DNA of 64,000 nt from Turritopsis dohrnii (Eukaryota > Cnidaria > Hydrozoa > Anthoathecata > Oceaniidae), in the NCBI GenBank assembly GCA_027922465.2, contig BQMF02000061.1:744001-808000 (forward strand). The letters are read 5' to 3'. Positions 44,780-55,519 of this stretch are shown here, one piece after another (position 1 is the stretch's first letter; the number at the start of each line of letters is the position of its first letter). A model generated the notes under the pieces. That model had not been told where the DNA came from and made no database searches. It saw only the letters and a program-made list of their open reading frames with translations. The translations under genes were made by a program, and so were the position numbers.

Positions 44780-45013
44780 ATGAAAATGACCTTACTTCAA
44801 GATCTTTTATGGTTTTATGGTTGTTACATAGTACAAATGAAATGTCCTTGTTATTACCAAAGATTTGTATTTCTTTTGAAATTTTCCACTGGTGGCTGGG
44901 ATAATAAGCCGCATTTACCAAGTAATAGAGAAATGAAATTAGAATTAATATCATTAATTAGTGCAACAACAGATCACCCAGAGACGAGGCGAAACTTGAT
45001 ATCAAGGCATTAA
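44780..45013 (+). CDS. Small unrecognised protein downstream of a TATA promoter
   Basis: The first ATG after the predicted initiator opens a 77-codon frame beginning MKMTLLQDLLWFYGCY. The N-terminal 35 residues are moderately hydrophobic and cysteine-containing. The rest is polar (GGWDNKPHLPSNRE). A weak signal-anchor is possible but not convincing. No family is recognised. It may be a complete small gene or a first exon whose splice donor I cannot place. The support is mainly the promoter arrangement, not the protein. Confidence 0.3.
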   Translation: MKMTLLQDLLWFYGCYIVQMKCPCYYQRFVFLLKFSTGGWDNKPHLPSNREMKLELISLISATTDHPETRRNLISRH

Positions 45014-46120
45014 CATGATGTTTAAATAGAAATTCTTGAAGTACTTATTGCAAAATCAAGGTCCTTCGCAAAATAATGAAATGTTTTCATAATCTTTTGT
45101 TGACAAGCAGTAGATCTCCTTCACAGGTGCAATTTTATTACGAGCAAGTTCATACCGACCATTTTCCGAATGAGGATTTCTCCGACCGATTGAATTTTCC
45201 GACAAAATCAAATGAAACCCCCTGTCTTAAGAGTGCTTTCAAAACTTCATGGTGAACATCTTCTGAAATCCGTTTGTGACAGCGAGTATGAGGTGACAAG
45301 GTGTCTTTCAAAGACTTTTCAGAGAACAAGTATTTTATTCTGGTTAAGTGGTAAGTGAAAATAAAGAAAATTAAAGAAAAATTTTTTTTACCCCCTGCAT
45401 TATTGTTGCACGAATAAGTCAAGTGAAGAGCGAAATATGATACTGGATTTGAACAAATCATGTTTAAGTATCGATTTTTTCTTCACACTTAGGTAGGTAA
45501 TGACGTGCAAAAATTAAACCGTATACACTGTATCATCATATAGTCCAATAGATGCATTTCCCTAACTTTTTTTTTCGCAACCCAAAACAAGCATAATGGC
45601 AGACTAAAAGTTTGGAAAATCGTTAATGGAGATTTTTGAAAGTGAAATAAGAATATCCGGAACATGTTCACTAACATGCAATCATGGAATTTGAAACCGT
45701 GATGAAATTAGCCAATTCATATGATCTACAAAGTGCTTGTTACATGTGAGGTTTTCATAAGTTTTTGCAAGTTTTTATTCTCGATGCATAGAGCATTCCA
45801 GTTAACACACGACGTCAATACAACGTTGTTTTAATGTCGTTCTAACGTCGCAGCCAAAAACGACCATTAACCGACGTCAAGAAAACGTCAGAGTTGGTCG
45901 CAACCAAAAACGACTATTAACTTTTTTTTTTCTTTTTTATCAGAGGGCGGCGTTTATTAGAGGAAATACGGTATACATCAAAATTCGTTTATATATACAT
46001 TCTTCTTTTTTCCCTCTCGTTCAATGCTCCCGACGAGCTACAAAATGTAAATTTTAGTCCAGATTATTTAATTTGACTGCAACGTCAAGAGGAATATCGT
46101 TCTTGTCAACATCCGTAAAG
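45014..46120. other. Intergenic DNA with MITE pieces
   Basis: At 45800-45930 there are ACGTC-rich repeats (GACGTCAATACAACGTTG). A partly complementary ACGTC-rich segment lies at 47700-47822. GAGGGCGGCGTTTATTAGAGG at about 45943-45964 resembles a segment at 60450-60475. No gene is supported. Confidence 0.5.
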
Positions 46121-46124
46121 TGTT

Positions 46125-46515
46125 GCGATATCTTCCTTTCTCCTCTCAGCGCACTCACTGTCGTACCAGTGTAAAGGAAATCTTACGACGAAGCCATGCT
46201 ATCGTTTTGCCTTTAGATGTTCGTGTTTTTTTCGCAATCTTTTCTGCCAGTTTGCTTATAAAATGGATGCTTCTCGAGCCATCACTCCGGTTACGTTGAA
46301 GATCAAGGGAGTAAACGTTCCATGATCAACGTTCATGATTCTCTGATTGTACTTCCGTTTCTTCTCTTTCTCCAATGCAGTAAATGTTGACGAAATAGAT
46401 TTGCTTAGATACGTCTAACCTTTACGTCAAAGAATGCTCTTCTGTCACTTTGCCAAAATCCACGGGCGCTTACGTCTGCTCTTGCTTCGTCGGCTTTGAC
46501 TGCTGAAGCTTTCAG
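46125..46515 (-). pseudogene. Second copy of the retroelement C-terminal endonuclease-like domain
   Basis: On the minus strand, starting near 46515, the frame reads ADEARADVSARGFW then DRRAFFDVKV. After shifts and stops it continues with a piece equivalent to the SATGSMGR region, then KTIAWLRRKISFTLVRQ and SALRGER. These align block by block with 33388-33916. Several frameshifts and stops make it older than that copy. The same D...FD-V-K core is seen, here with the lysine expected for a PD-(D/E)XK nuclease. Confidence 0.6.
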
Positions 46516-46690
46516 ATCTTTCGCTGTAACCCTCCTCTAAGTGTTAGGAAGCCAAAAACTAGCTAATATGTGGTCTTTGGTCGATGAAGCTATTCAAAGT
46601 TCTGTTACGGTAACCGCCGTATCTGCCGTACCCGTTGTGTCGTCCCTGAACGACGCATGGTATTCTCTTAGGAATTTTCTTTGTAGCTCG

Positions 46691-46799
46691 CAAAACAATA
46701 GACCACGTGAAAATTATACGTAAAATTTTCACATGGTCTATTGTTTAACGAACCGGTCCGGTCCCGTCTGCGGACAATTATCTGAAGTGGATATTCGCC
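46691..46799. mobile_element. Right part of a TTAA-flanked MITE with hairpin
   Basis: A hairpin (CAAAACAATAGACC.../...GGTCTATTGTTT, 46691-46746) is followed by GGTCCGGTCCCG and the end AAGTGGATATTCGCC, then TTAA (46800-46803). It matches the right side of the full element at 47827-48281. The left end is missing. Confidence 0.65.
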
Positions 46800-46951
46800 T
46801 TAAGACAAAGAGAAATTCCCGGGTTATAAAATTAACGTGTGATATAAAAAGTTTCAAAAGCATAAAATGACTTTCTTGTAAGAAAAGGTTAATACAGTTA
46901 ATAATGATACGTAATGATATGTAACATAAGTTTAGATAAAAAATAGGCTTA

Positions 46952-47325
46952 GGGGCTGTTTATATGAGAGGCGGGACGGGACGTTTGCCGGGACGGGACG
47001 AAAAACGGGATGACTTAATCCCGCCTTTACATGAGAAAACATTAAGCAGGAGTTTTGCCGGGACGGGACAGCAATTGCATTTAAAACAATATAAAACGTC
47101 CCGGGACAGTATGTTTATATGATGAAAAACGTCCCGCTTCAAGCGGGATCCCGGTTTGAGAAAGCGAGATCTCGCCTAACCGGGACGGGACGTTTTTTGT
47201 CCCGGGATAGTTTTTTTCATATAAACACGAGATAGATTTTTTATGAAAACTTCAGTGGAGGCGGGATCCCGTTTTTCGTCCCGTCCCGGCAAACGTCCCG
47301 TCCCGCCTCTCATATAAACAGCCCC
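46952..47325. mobile_element. Harbinger-type MITE (374 bp), TTA target duplication
   Basis: The ends GGGGCTGTTTATATGAGAGG and their inverse continue through GCGGGACGGGACG for about 60 bp. TTA is duplicated at 46949-46951 and 47326-47328. The interior is built of repeated CGGGACGGGAC motifs and is far more GC-rich than its surroundings. Confidence 0.85.
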
Positions 47326-47485
47326 TTAGATAAATCTAGATTAAACATTTGGCGTTTTGGCAAAGTGGAAATAGAAAACACCTTGTAAAGATACGACCCT
47401 GTTCGATGAAATTAACGGTGAGTTTCTGTTTTCTGAATCCGTTCGGCGAGTATATTTATACATGTTTATACATTCTTGTTGAACT

Positions 47486-47703
47486 TAGTTTCAGTACTCC
47501 AGCATCACAAAAACACTAAAGATGACATAAAAAGAAAGATTCTGTTGATGCTCAAAGATCTCCTGATCGACAAAGAGGTTGGCGAAATTTCAAAAAGGCT
47601 TGCCGAAGGGAGTTTTAAATGTGGAAATGCATGTGATTCAAAATTTCATAACTTGATAACAAATAAACTAGTATATGTTGATGTTAAATTTTCGCGTTGT
47701 TAA
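47486..47703 (+). CDS. Possible terminal exon, unknown protein
   Basis: After a plausible splice acceptor (TTAGTTTCAG, AG near 47493) a frame of about 70 codons reads VLQHHKNTKDDIKRKILLML, then EISKRLAEGSFKCGNACDSK, and ends at TAA 47701. Composition looks protein-like: amphipathic helices and a cysteine pair. I do not recognise it and no partner exon could be placed. Strand and acceptor fit a last exon, but it may be a transposon relic between two MITEs. Confidence 0.3.
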
Positions 47704-47826
47704 CTTGTCGATGTCGTTGGGATGTCGTCGAGATGTCTCAGTGAAAATGTGATTGGGACGTCTTGTGAGATTCTCACTTCGCGACCATTGAGCAACGTCT
47801 TAGGGACGTCTCTACGACGACTTTAA

Positions 47827-48281
47827 GGCGAATATCCACTGCGGATAATTGTCCGCGGACCGGTGTAGCGGATTATTTTAACTCCATGGGAAAAATGACT
47901 CCCCCAGTTAAAACAAACTAGGAAATAATGACTCCCATAGAGTAGAAATTTCCTAGGAAATAATGACTCCCTTAGTTAAGAATGACTCCCCATTATTTCG
48001 GATTGAAAAATGTCAGGGACTCAAAATAAACTAGTTAATCATGACCCAGAGAAAATTTAATAACAAAATAAGTTATCATATACCTTATGTATAATATAGT
48101 ATTTTACTATGACTGGGGAGTCATTATTAAGTTGAGCTAAAATTTACTGTGACACCGGACCGGATCGCATCGCTAAACAATAAACCATGTGAAAATTTTA
48201 CGTATTATTTTCACATGGTCTATTGTTTTGCGAACCGATCCGGTCCTGTCAGCGGACAATTATCTGAAGTGGATATTTGCC
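47827..48281. mobile_element. TTAA-flanked MITE (455 bp) with a nested element
   Basis: The ends GGCGAATATCCACT and AGTGGATATTTGCC lie between TTAA (47823-47826) and TTAA (48282-48285). Only the 4-bp TTAA duplication fits both sides, as for piggyBac or Kolobok. A segment from about 47888 to 48130 with inverse ATGACTCCCC/GGGGAGTCAT ends looks like a second element nested within. Confidence 0.75.
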
Positions 48282-48289
48282 TTAATGAC

Positions 48290-49180
48290 GTCTTTGTGCC
48301 CGCTGAGTATGCTTATGTCAGTAGAAATAGAACAATTGAGAAATGATCTAGGAACAAACAGCTGTTTAAAGCGTTCAAACAAAGTAAAAAATTGGCTCCC
48401 TCATAAGAAAACTGCTGACACACCTTTTTCTCGACCTTATGAGCTCTTTAAGTTCTATTGGGCTCATAAAATTTAATTTGGTCGATGATTTGACTGGCCA
48501 TCACATATTATATTGTTACATTATTATATTGCAAGAAAAAATATATTTTTTTCTTATCTTACTATTTTTTTTATTAAGACATTGCAATATATAATATGCA
48601 AAGCCGCATATTCGATAGCAAATGATTGTCATAACGGTTTATAACTTAAGCGAAAATCGTATTCAACAACACCGCTGAGGGCGTAGTGAGTTTTATCTAT
48701 ACCTATAGTTGTCAAATTAGTAAAGACATTTTTTTGCCATTGTTACACCGGCTTGGTTCCAGGCCTTAGACAAGGGAAATGGAATTTTTGGGAATGGAAC
48801 AATTTTAACTGAACGGTATTTAAAGCGAAAGAGGCCATAGTAACAGCGTTTGATGCTGATTTATAGCTTTGTCAGCAAAAAATAATAGAGACTTGGAATC
48901 GAACTGCAATTTCGTAATAATAGTTACTTTATATGTACAAGATTGTCTTATTTGCATAATTTGTACGTCAGCATTTTATGCAAAAAAAACACAACAATAA
49001 TAACAATAATGGCAATCTCTGCAACGAAAAATATTTTCTTGAAAATTAAAAAACTCATTTTCATCAATGTTTCAAATAGTACAAGAACAATATAGCGTTA
49101 AAGTCAAAAAAATGAAAACCAGTTTGAAGAACGTTTGTAGCAAACGTCGTGGTCACACGACGCTATGATTGATATGAAAA
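48290..49180. other. Intergenic AT-rich DNA
   Basis: Nothing recognised beyond poly-A/T runs. Confidence 0.5.
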
Positions 49181-49259
49181 TGACGTTTAAAATCATCATA
49201 CAGTACTTTACAAACTATAGTGTATTCAGGCAACTGGAAAGGTTAGGTCTAAGTTTGTT

Positions 49260-49440
49260 TTGTTTTTGTCATGGCCTAGGATCCCCCTGTCGTCAGAATA
49301 CAACTTCTCCAAGGTGGTGTAGTTTAAAAGCCGATATTCCAAGGACTCGGTTGCTTACATCTCTCAAGTATCAGGAATCGAACGGGGGTTGCGCAAGGAC
49401 GGATGCCACCGCATGACAACTACACCACAAGCCCCCGGTT
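49260..49440 (-). mobile_element. tRNA-related SINE
   Basis: On the minus strand, GGGGGCTTGTGGTGTAGTTG opens a tRNA-like head. The A box TGGTGTAGTTG lies at 49417-49427 and the B box GTTCGATTCC at 49373-49382, at normal spacing for RNA polymerase III. The acceptor stem does not close, so this is not a functional tRNA. The tRNA-unrelated body runs on to about 49260. The 3' end is not defined. Confidence 0.6.
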
Positions 49441-49794
49441 GCGACACTGTGATATATAAATACAAGTATGAATCATTCGGAAGTTGAATTATGTGGGTGT
49501 AAATATTTGCAAAAGTTTGACTACTTGCAACATCTTTTTCAATCAAATTATGAAAATAAGCACTTACATCAAAATCTTATAAAATCAAAACTATTACATT
49601 TTTCAAAATTTTGAATTAAAACTTAAAAGACACGCAAACGCTATATGTTTACGAAAGAAATCACCAATCATATCACAATATACGAAAAACACACAAATGT
49701 TCTATATATAGATTTTTGAAATAATTAATTTCTTATACATTTTTAAATTATTGTTAAATTTAAGCAACCGTCTAGCGAACATACCTAATGCAGT

Positions 49795-50366
49795 GATACA
49801 GAAACTTGCTACCAGACCTTTTTTAGCCTGTCGTGAAATTCACATCAGTGTATTCATGAGCAGCTTAAGGGGATTCAAACGATGTTTCTGTATTCTGTAT
49901 TTTTACACTCCTGGTTGACAGATCCTTTATTCTTTGAAAATTGTGAGCAGCTATTTTACTTTCAACTTGTCTTTCTAGCAAATAACTGCTTCCAATTAGT
50001 TTCAATATTTTTTTTCTGGTTCAAAACATTTTTCTAGCCTAAATAAACAAAACAAGCAAATAACAACATGTCACGTGTTGACAAGAACTAGACTTCAACT
50101 ATGATTTTGATGGGAACCACGCTATAATTTTTAAAATTCATAAAATGATGTTATTTTTGTGAATAACGGTTTAATTCACTTTTAAAATGTTTGCAGACAG
50201 AGTTGTCTTAAAAGTCTGATAGTAAAGAAAAGTTTAAAGTATAATTTTTTGAAAACAATTTACCGACAAGAAAACTTTTCGTTTGAATCCCCTTAAGCTG
50301 CTCATGAATACACCGATTGGAATTTCACGACAGGCTAGAAAAGGTCTGGTAGCTAGTTTCTGTATC
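49795..50366. mobile_element. Foldback element with about 95-bp inverted repeats (572 bp)
   Basis: Left GATACAGAAACTTGCTACC to GGGGATTCAAACG (about 49795-49881) and right CGTTTGAATCCCC to GGTAGCTAGTTTCTGTATC (50280-50366) are inverse copies with few differences. No coding sequence lies between them. A target duplication is not clear. Confidence 0.75.
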
Positions 50367-50369
50367 TGG

Positions 50370-51770
50370 AAAGATTTGACATAACTGAACTTCCGAATTC
50401 TATACTTTGAAAGATTAACATTCATGTTTTAACAGTTATCACAAAAAAAGTATTAAGATACAATTTTCTTTTTTATTAATTTCGATTTATTTAAATTAAA
50501 AATAGAGAAAAAGTTAAATATAAATCGAATGTTTTCATAGTCAAATGGTGGTTACAAACTTCGTACTGAGACCTCTCAATAGGAAAGCTTAGGGATGATA
50601 AAGGAGTTCTAATAACGAAACTGTATATAGAAAATAATATCTCTGCTGTTTCTTTTGTGAAGTTTGCTGTTACATTTCCTTATTTTTATTGTTATTGAAA
50701 TCAGTTTCTTTTACGTATGCACGTTCTCCAACTGCATGCTGGTTGAACGCTATAAGAATACATTATCAACACGTTCATTAATTCAACAGAAGGTTGTAGC
50801 TACAGCACACGAACTCTTCTATGCCGTGGTGAGTATTTCACTTTTAATCAGTTGAAAACTTTGTCAAATTGTTATCTCGCTTCCTTATCTGTCTTGTGAT
50901 AATACTGTGTTATTACAATTTCACCTCATCGAAGAATTCCTATTTTTTTGGGAGACATGTGTTGCCCATGTAATCACGTGGTTTCTGATATTGATCGTGG
51001 AGTGTTGAAATTTGACACTATGCAGATGCTTAGACGCACGTTCCTTGATGTCTTATCTAAAATTCAAAAAAAAAAATATGGACATATCTTGAGAGACTGG
51101 TGACGAACTTTAACCAGGTTGCAGAAAGTGCCTTTTATGTCTTATCAGTATTTTCCAAGGAGCATTCGAAAGAAACTTTTCTTTTTCAAGAACCGTTTTT
51201 TAAAGGAAGCCATATACTCCATACCAAGGTTTGAAACTTTACTAGAAGATATTAAATGTCATAAAAACAATAAATTAGTTTCATATCAGACAACGTGATC
51301 GTTGATAGCCTCGCTCTGAACGGACCATGATCATTTGTGGTCTTGCATCACTACCACTGAAACTGTAAGCATCGAGAAAAATTCAATTTCCTCAATATTG
51401 AATGACGCAAAGTTGAAAATGATAGCACTAAAAATATATTCACGAATTCGTTTCTGTTGGACGGATCATTTCGATAACTAGTCTGCAAAATAGCTAGTTT
51501 CTATAGTCCAGAGACACGAAATTTTCAAGAGATTGATCAACAAAAATTATCTTAACATAAAGCAGAAAATCCATCTCATTCCTACGTTTTTCATCCAATG
51601 TGAATGATTCTAAAAAAATTATGATCTGATTGCGAAAGAGAGATGAATAACATCCTCTTGCGTGGGAACATCACATTACCTTTCGAACTAATACATCTCA
51701 TGTGTAACTTTTAACTCCGAATTCTGGAAATTAACGCCATCTCAAGGGCGGACATAAAACATGAAGGAAG
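50370..51770. other. Intergenic DNA, no gene confirmed
   Basis: A hydrophobic frame around 50664-50830 ends at a donor-like GTGGTGAGT, but it lacks an ATG. It is not taken as an exon. Confidence 0.45.
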
Positions 51771-51776
51771 CAAGTA

Positions 51777-51989
51777 TAGTGCGTTCACTCTAACTTGGAT
51801 AATCGTTAATGATTTTTATCAGACACGTTAAAGTAATGAAACAGAACGCTTATTAAAAGTTTAAAAATTCTTTTTCTACCCTTATCAAGACAAAAGACGA
51901 TCAATGACTTTTAAGTGTTGTGGGAATTGACGCTCGATTTCCACCAGATCGTGCAAAAGGACATTATCCAAGTTAGAGTGAACGCACTA
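51777..51989. mobile_element. TA-inserted MITE (213 bp)
   Basis: The ends TAGTGCGTTCACTCTAACTT and inverse (about 28 bp, to GGATAAT) are flanked by TA on both sides, as for Tc1/mariner-type elements. Confidence 0.8.
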
Positions 51990-52045
51990 TACGTGAGAAT
52001 TGGGAAGAGGCACAGCTATATAGAGTGTTCTATTGGGTTCTTATA

Positions 52046-52978
52046 CAGTGTGTCCACCAGAAAGTGGGCACCTTGTTTAAAACACAAATAACTTTTCGAG
52101 TTTTTAACAATGCAATGCGATTTTTATACCGTTGGAAAGAGGCTTTTTTGAGCTTTCCAAAAATATAAGTTGTTATTTATAAAAATTTTTATTTTGAAGA
52201 ATATTAAGTATTTTTTGTTTCGATACGCTTGTTAATTTTGTAATGATCAATAAAACAGACTTTTAACGAGCAATTAACCTTTTGTTTCATTGAAACAACC
52301 CGGTTGGTGGTGTTGTGCTAATTTTGTCACGAAATGTTTTGAAAAGACACAAACTTTTTTTCATTGTGTAAACTTACCTTAAATTTTTTTATTATGATTT
52401 AATAATTTCATATTCCCAAGCATTGCCAAAACCTTTATAAGCGAGAAAACAAACTTCAATGAAATTCATTCAATCATGTAGTTAACAGTCCAGCAGTGAA
52501 CTTTCGTTGTAAGAAAAGTTTCACGAGACGAAAAGTTATGTAGCTGTTATTCAGGTTTTTAGATAGCAGTTTCTGGGTAGAAATCCCCCATCAAAAAGCA
52601 CGATTCAAAGTTTTTAAAAGTTTGTAAAAGAGTTTTAGAAATTAAACTTTCATGTTTCAAGCTTGTAAAAACGTAAAGGTTTCCTTATGTAAACGCAGCT
52701 TTATTACAATATTTTAGTTTTTTATGATTTCCCATGCTACTCGAGTCGTTAACATCTATTCAAACAAGCGTTAATTGATCGTTATTGATTTAATGTCGTG
52801 GTTTCATGGTAAAATCGATTATATTTCCCCAAAAATTTGTTTTTCTGTGAAAAGGGTCATATATTTAGAAAGAGCAAAACATTTTCTTTCTGTTAATATA
52901 AAAATTGAAAAAACAAGCACGAAAAACAAAAGATATGCTTATTAAAAGTTAGGTGCCCACTTTCTGGTGGACACACTG
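52046..52978. mobile_element. Tc1/mariner-type non-autonomous element (933 bp)
   Basis: The 28-bp terminal inverted repeats, beginning CAGTGTGTCCACCAGAAAGT, are perfect. TA is duplicated at 52044-52045 and 52979-52980. Perfect ends suggest recent activity. No transposase frame is present. Confidence 0.9.
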
Positions 52979-53588
52979 TATACATAATAACCTATTATGG
53001 TGGTATGTGGGAAGCATGAAATTTAATCATGATGTTAATTGTATTCGCACCTCAAAGTTTTAAAACTCTCGAAGGCCACAATTTATTTTTATATAATTAT
53101 TCATAATTAACACTCCTTTCTTGCAGGGTGATACGTGTTTTCACACATCATAATGCCTTAGTCACACTTTCACAAATTTCAAAGAGTTTCGAACTATATG
53201 CAATTGTCAGCAAACAAGTTGAACACGTCTTTCCTAAAAAAGTCCATTTATAAGAGGGTTTGGTCACTAGATGACGAAGCATCTTGCAAAACCTGTTCGA
53301 GTAGATCTGAACTTTCTAAAAGAAAACCTCAAAATTCAAAAACTCCATCTTCAAGTTTGATTAGAGAGTAAAAGATCTTTCAACTTTTGACTGGATTTCA
53401 CTCAACTAAAAACATCTGGTTAAAGATCGTGAACTGTTATAAACAGACGTAACGGACGTAACAGTACGAGCAGCTGGAAAATATCAAACAAACAAGATAA
53501 ACAAATGACTGGCTCTCATGTGAAGATTTTCTAGTAGGAGATTGCTGAGTTCTCTTACCAACTTTATATAACAGTTCATTATCTTTAA

Positions 53589-53811
53589 GGCCTGGTTCAG
53601 ACCTGACGATTACGACGATTAAAATTTAGTGTAATCGTCGTAATCGTCTTATATGAACACTTTTGTAATCGTCGTAATCGTCATAAACGCCTGGCGTTTA
53701 CGACGACAAATTTGAGACAGTTGAGAGTGTTCAGACCTGGCTATTGACGATTACGACGATTTTTTTTTTTAATCGTCGTAATCGTCGTAATCGTCAGGTC
53801 TGAACCAGGTC
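53589..53811. mobile_element. Harbinger-type MITE (223 bp), TAA target duplication
   Basis: The ends GGCCTGGTTCAGACC and GGTCTGAACCAGGTC lead into long inverted GACGATTACGACGATT repeats. TAA flanks both sides (53586-53588, 53812-53814). Internal sequence is largely repeats of ATCGTCGTA. Confidence 0.85.
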
Positions 53812-53983
53812 TAAATATTCAAACAAATTTTTTTAAGACCTCGTAAACTGAAACATTTTATGACTAGATACAAATTATTCTTCTGACACCATTCTCACAT
53901 ATAATTTATATAATTTATATAAATAGTGATACTTGAACTGTGTGTAGCTGGAGGCAATTATTTTTCGAGCTTTTTAAACCTAA

Positions 53984-53984
53984 T

Positions 53985-54018
<34 letters not shown>
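53984..54018. repeat. (TTG)n microsatellite
   Basis: About eleven TTG units. Confidence 0.95.
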
Positions 54019-54019
54019 C

Positions 54020-55190
54020 TTAATAACGATGGCTTTTAAGTCCCTTTTATGCCTTAATTTCAAAAGGATTGAGTGGACAAGCGTTAAATATTTTTGTGTG
54101 AAATCATAATGGTAGATTTTAAAAAAATGACGCCAACACGTAAAAAAAAGGCGTCGTCAACTTTGGTCGTAAAAAGGGCTCATAAGATAAAGTAGGGCGT
54201 GAAGATTATTAGAGATATTCTTTTTTTTTTTTTTTTTTTATTTCATCCTTGTGAATTTTTAACATTGCAACAGTTCATCAAAATTTCATGGTGTAAACCT
54301 TATGGCTTATTGAGTTTATAATCAAGAATTTGCCTCGTTCTTTCGAACTTAATTATAAGAGTTTTCTTCGAATAATTTGATGGTTGGAAATGTTAGATGA
54401 ACAACACCCCTAGTCATCAGGACTTCTTGCAATTTTCATATATGATATGTGGACTTCGTCAAAAAAGTAAGAAGATCTGGGAACGAGATTGTACCAGTTT
54501 AGAAAAATAATGGCAGAATTATGACGTGTGTTTGTTATTTTTGGTCGACATTATGTTTCCTTTTTTAAACATTTAATGTTTGATCATTTGTATAATATGC
54601 CTCATCATGACGGCTATTAAAAGCTCGCACAAATCCAATTAACGTGATATTTTTAGTTTCTTTCGACCATTATAGAAACATATGAATAAGCCATTTTGTT
54701 GAAAAAATAAACGAAAAGCCAAACCAGTTCAATACCAAAACTATGTATTTATTTAAGCAGGAACGTATTGGTTCATCCTTTGAGAAGAGTCCATTCAAAC
54801 TTCGTCATCTTTATCGTCTTTTATCGCCAACGTTTTGAACTCACTGTCGAACTTGAAATATTATATCGAAGTAATCACCTAGCAACAAGGTTTATGGAAG
54901 ACTTACATTTTCGTGAGAAAAAAGTGAACAAATCTACGTAATAATCACAGGTAAACAAAACGATTTTCGGGGAATAACCTTCATTTTTAAACTTTCACTG
55001 TTTTTAAAGCTGTAGTTCCTCGTCCAATTTTCTTTGTCATCATGATTCTTGGAGCAGACTATTAGGAAGAAACCTTAGAATGTTTTTCTGTGAAAACCTA
55101 GCAAATGATTGTTGATAAGACCATGGACGCATATGTCCATGAAAAGACATAGTGGCAGAACAAACAGTGATTACTTGTGTCACCGAATGG
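54020..55190. other. Intergenic AT-rich DNA
   Basis: Apart from an 18-base T-run near 54222-54240, nothing is recognised. Confidence 0.5.
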
Positions 55191-55194
55191 AAAG

Positions 55195-55515
55195 CCTGTG
55201 GGAAAATTTGTTAAAACGATCACTGCGAAGGAGTGCATTTCTTTAGAGATATATACACTATTTCAATGAAAATGCTCTTCATCGCAGATCATGCGATTTT
55301 GACGATTTTGGCCACTAGGAAGAGAGGGAATCTTTTCACTTGTCACTGTTGTTAATGTATAAAAATGTTTTTCAACGAATGGCAGAAAAGACCAACCCAG
55401 TGGGCAAATTTGTTGAAAAATTACTGCGAAGGAGTGTACTTCTATGGAAATATCCACACTATTTGAATAAAAATGCTCTTCATCACAGTGATGTTTTAAA
55501 GATTTTTCCACTGTG
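55195..55515. repeat. Diverged tandem duplication, about 205-bp unit
   Basis: AAATTTGTT...CACTGCGAAGGAGTG... and AAAATGCTCTTCATC occur twice, at about 55204-55290 and 55408-55485, with many substitutions. Confidence 0.65.
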
Positions 55516-55519
55516 AAGT

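Noticed and set aside
49371..49437. Functional tRNA gene
   Set aside because: A and B boxes are present but the acceptor stem does not pair. It is classed as a SINE head.
50664..50855. Possible exon of a membrane or secreted protein ending at a GTGAGT donor
   Set aside because: There is no ATG and no partner exon; the hydrophobic translation is common in AT-rich DNA.
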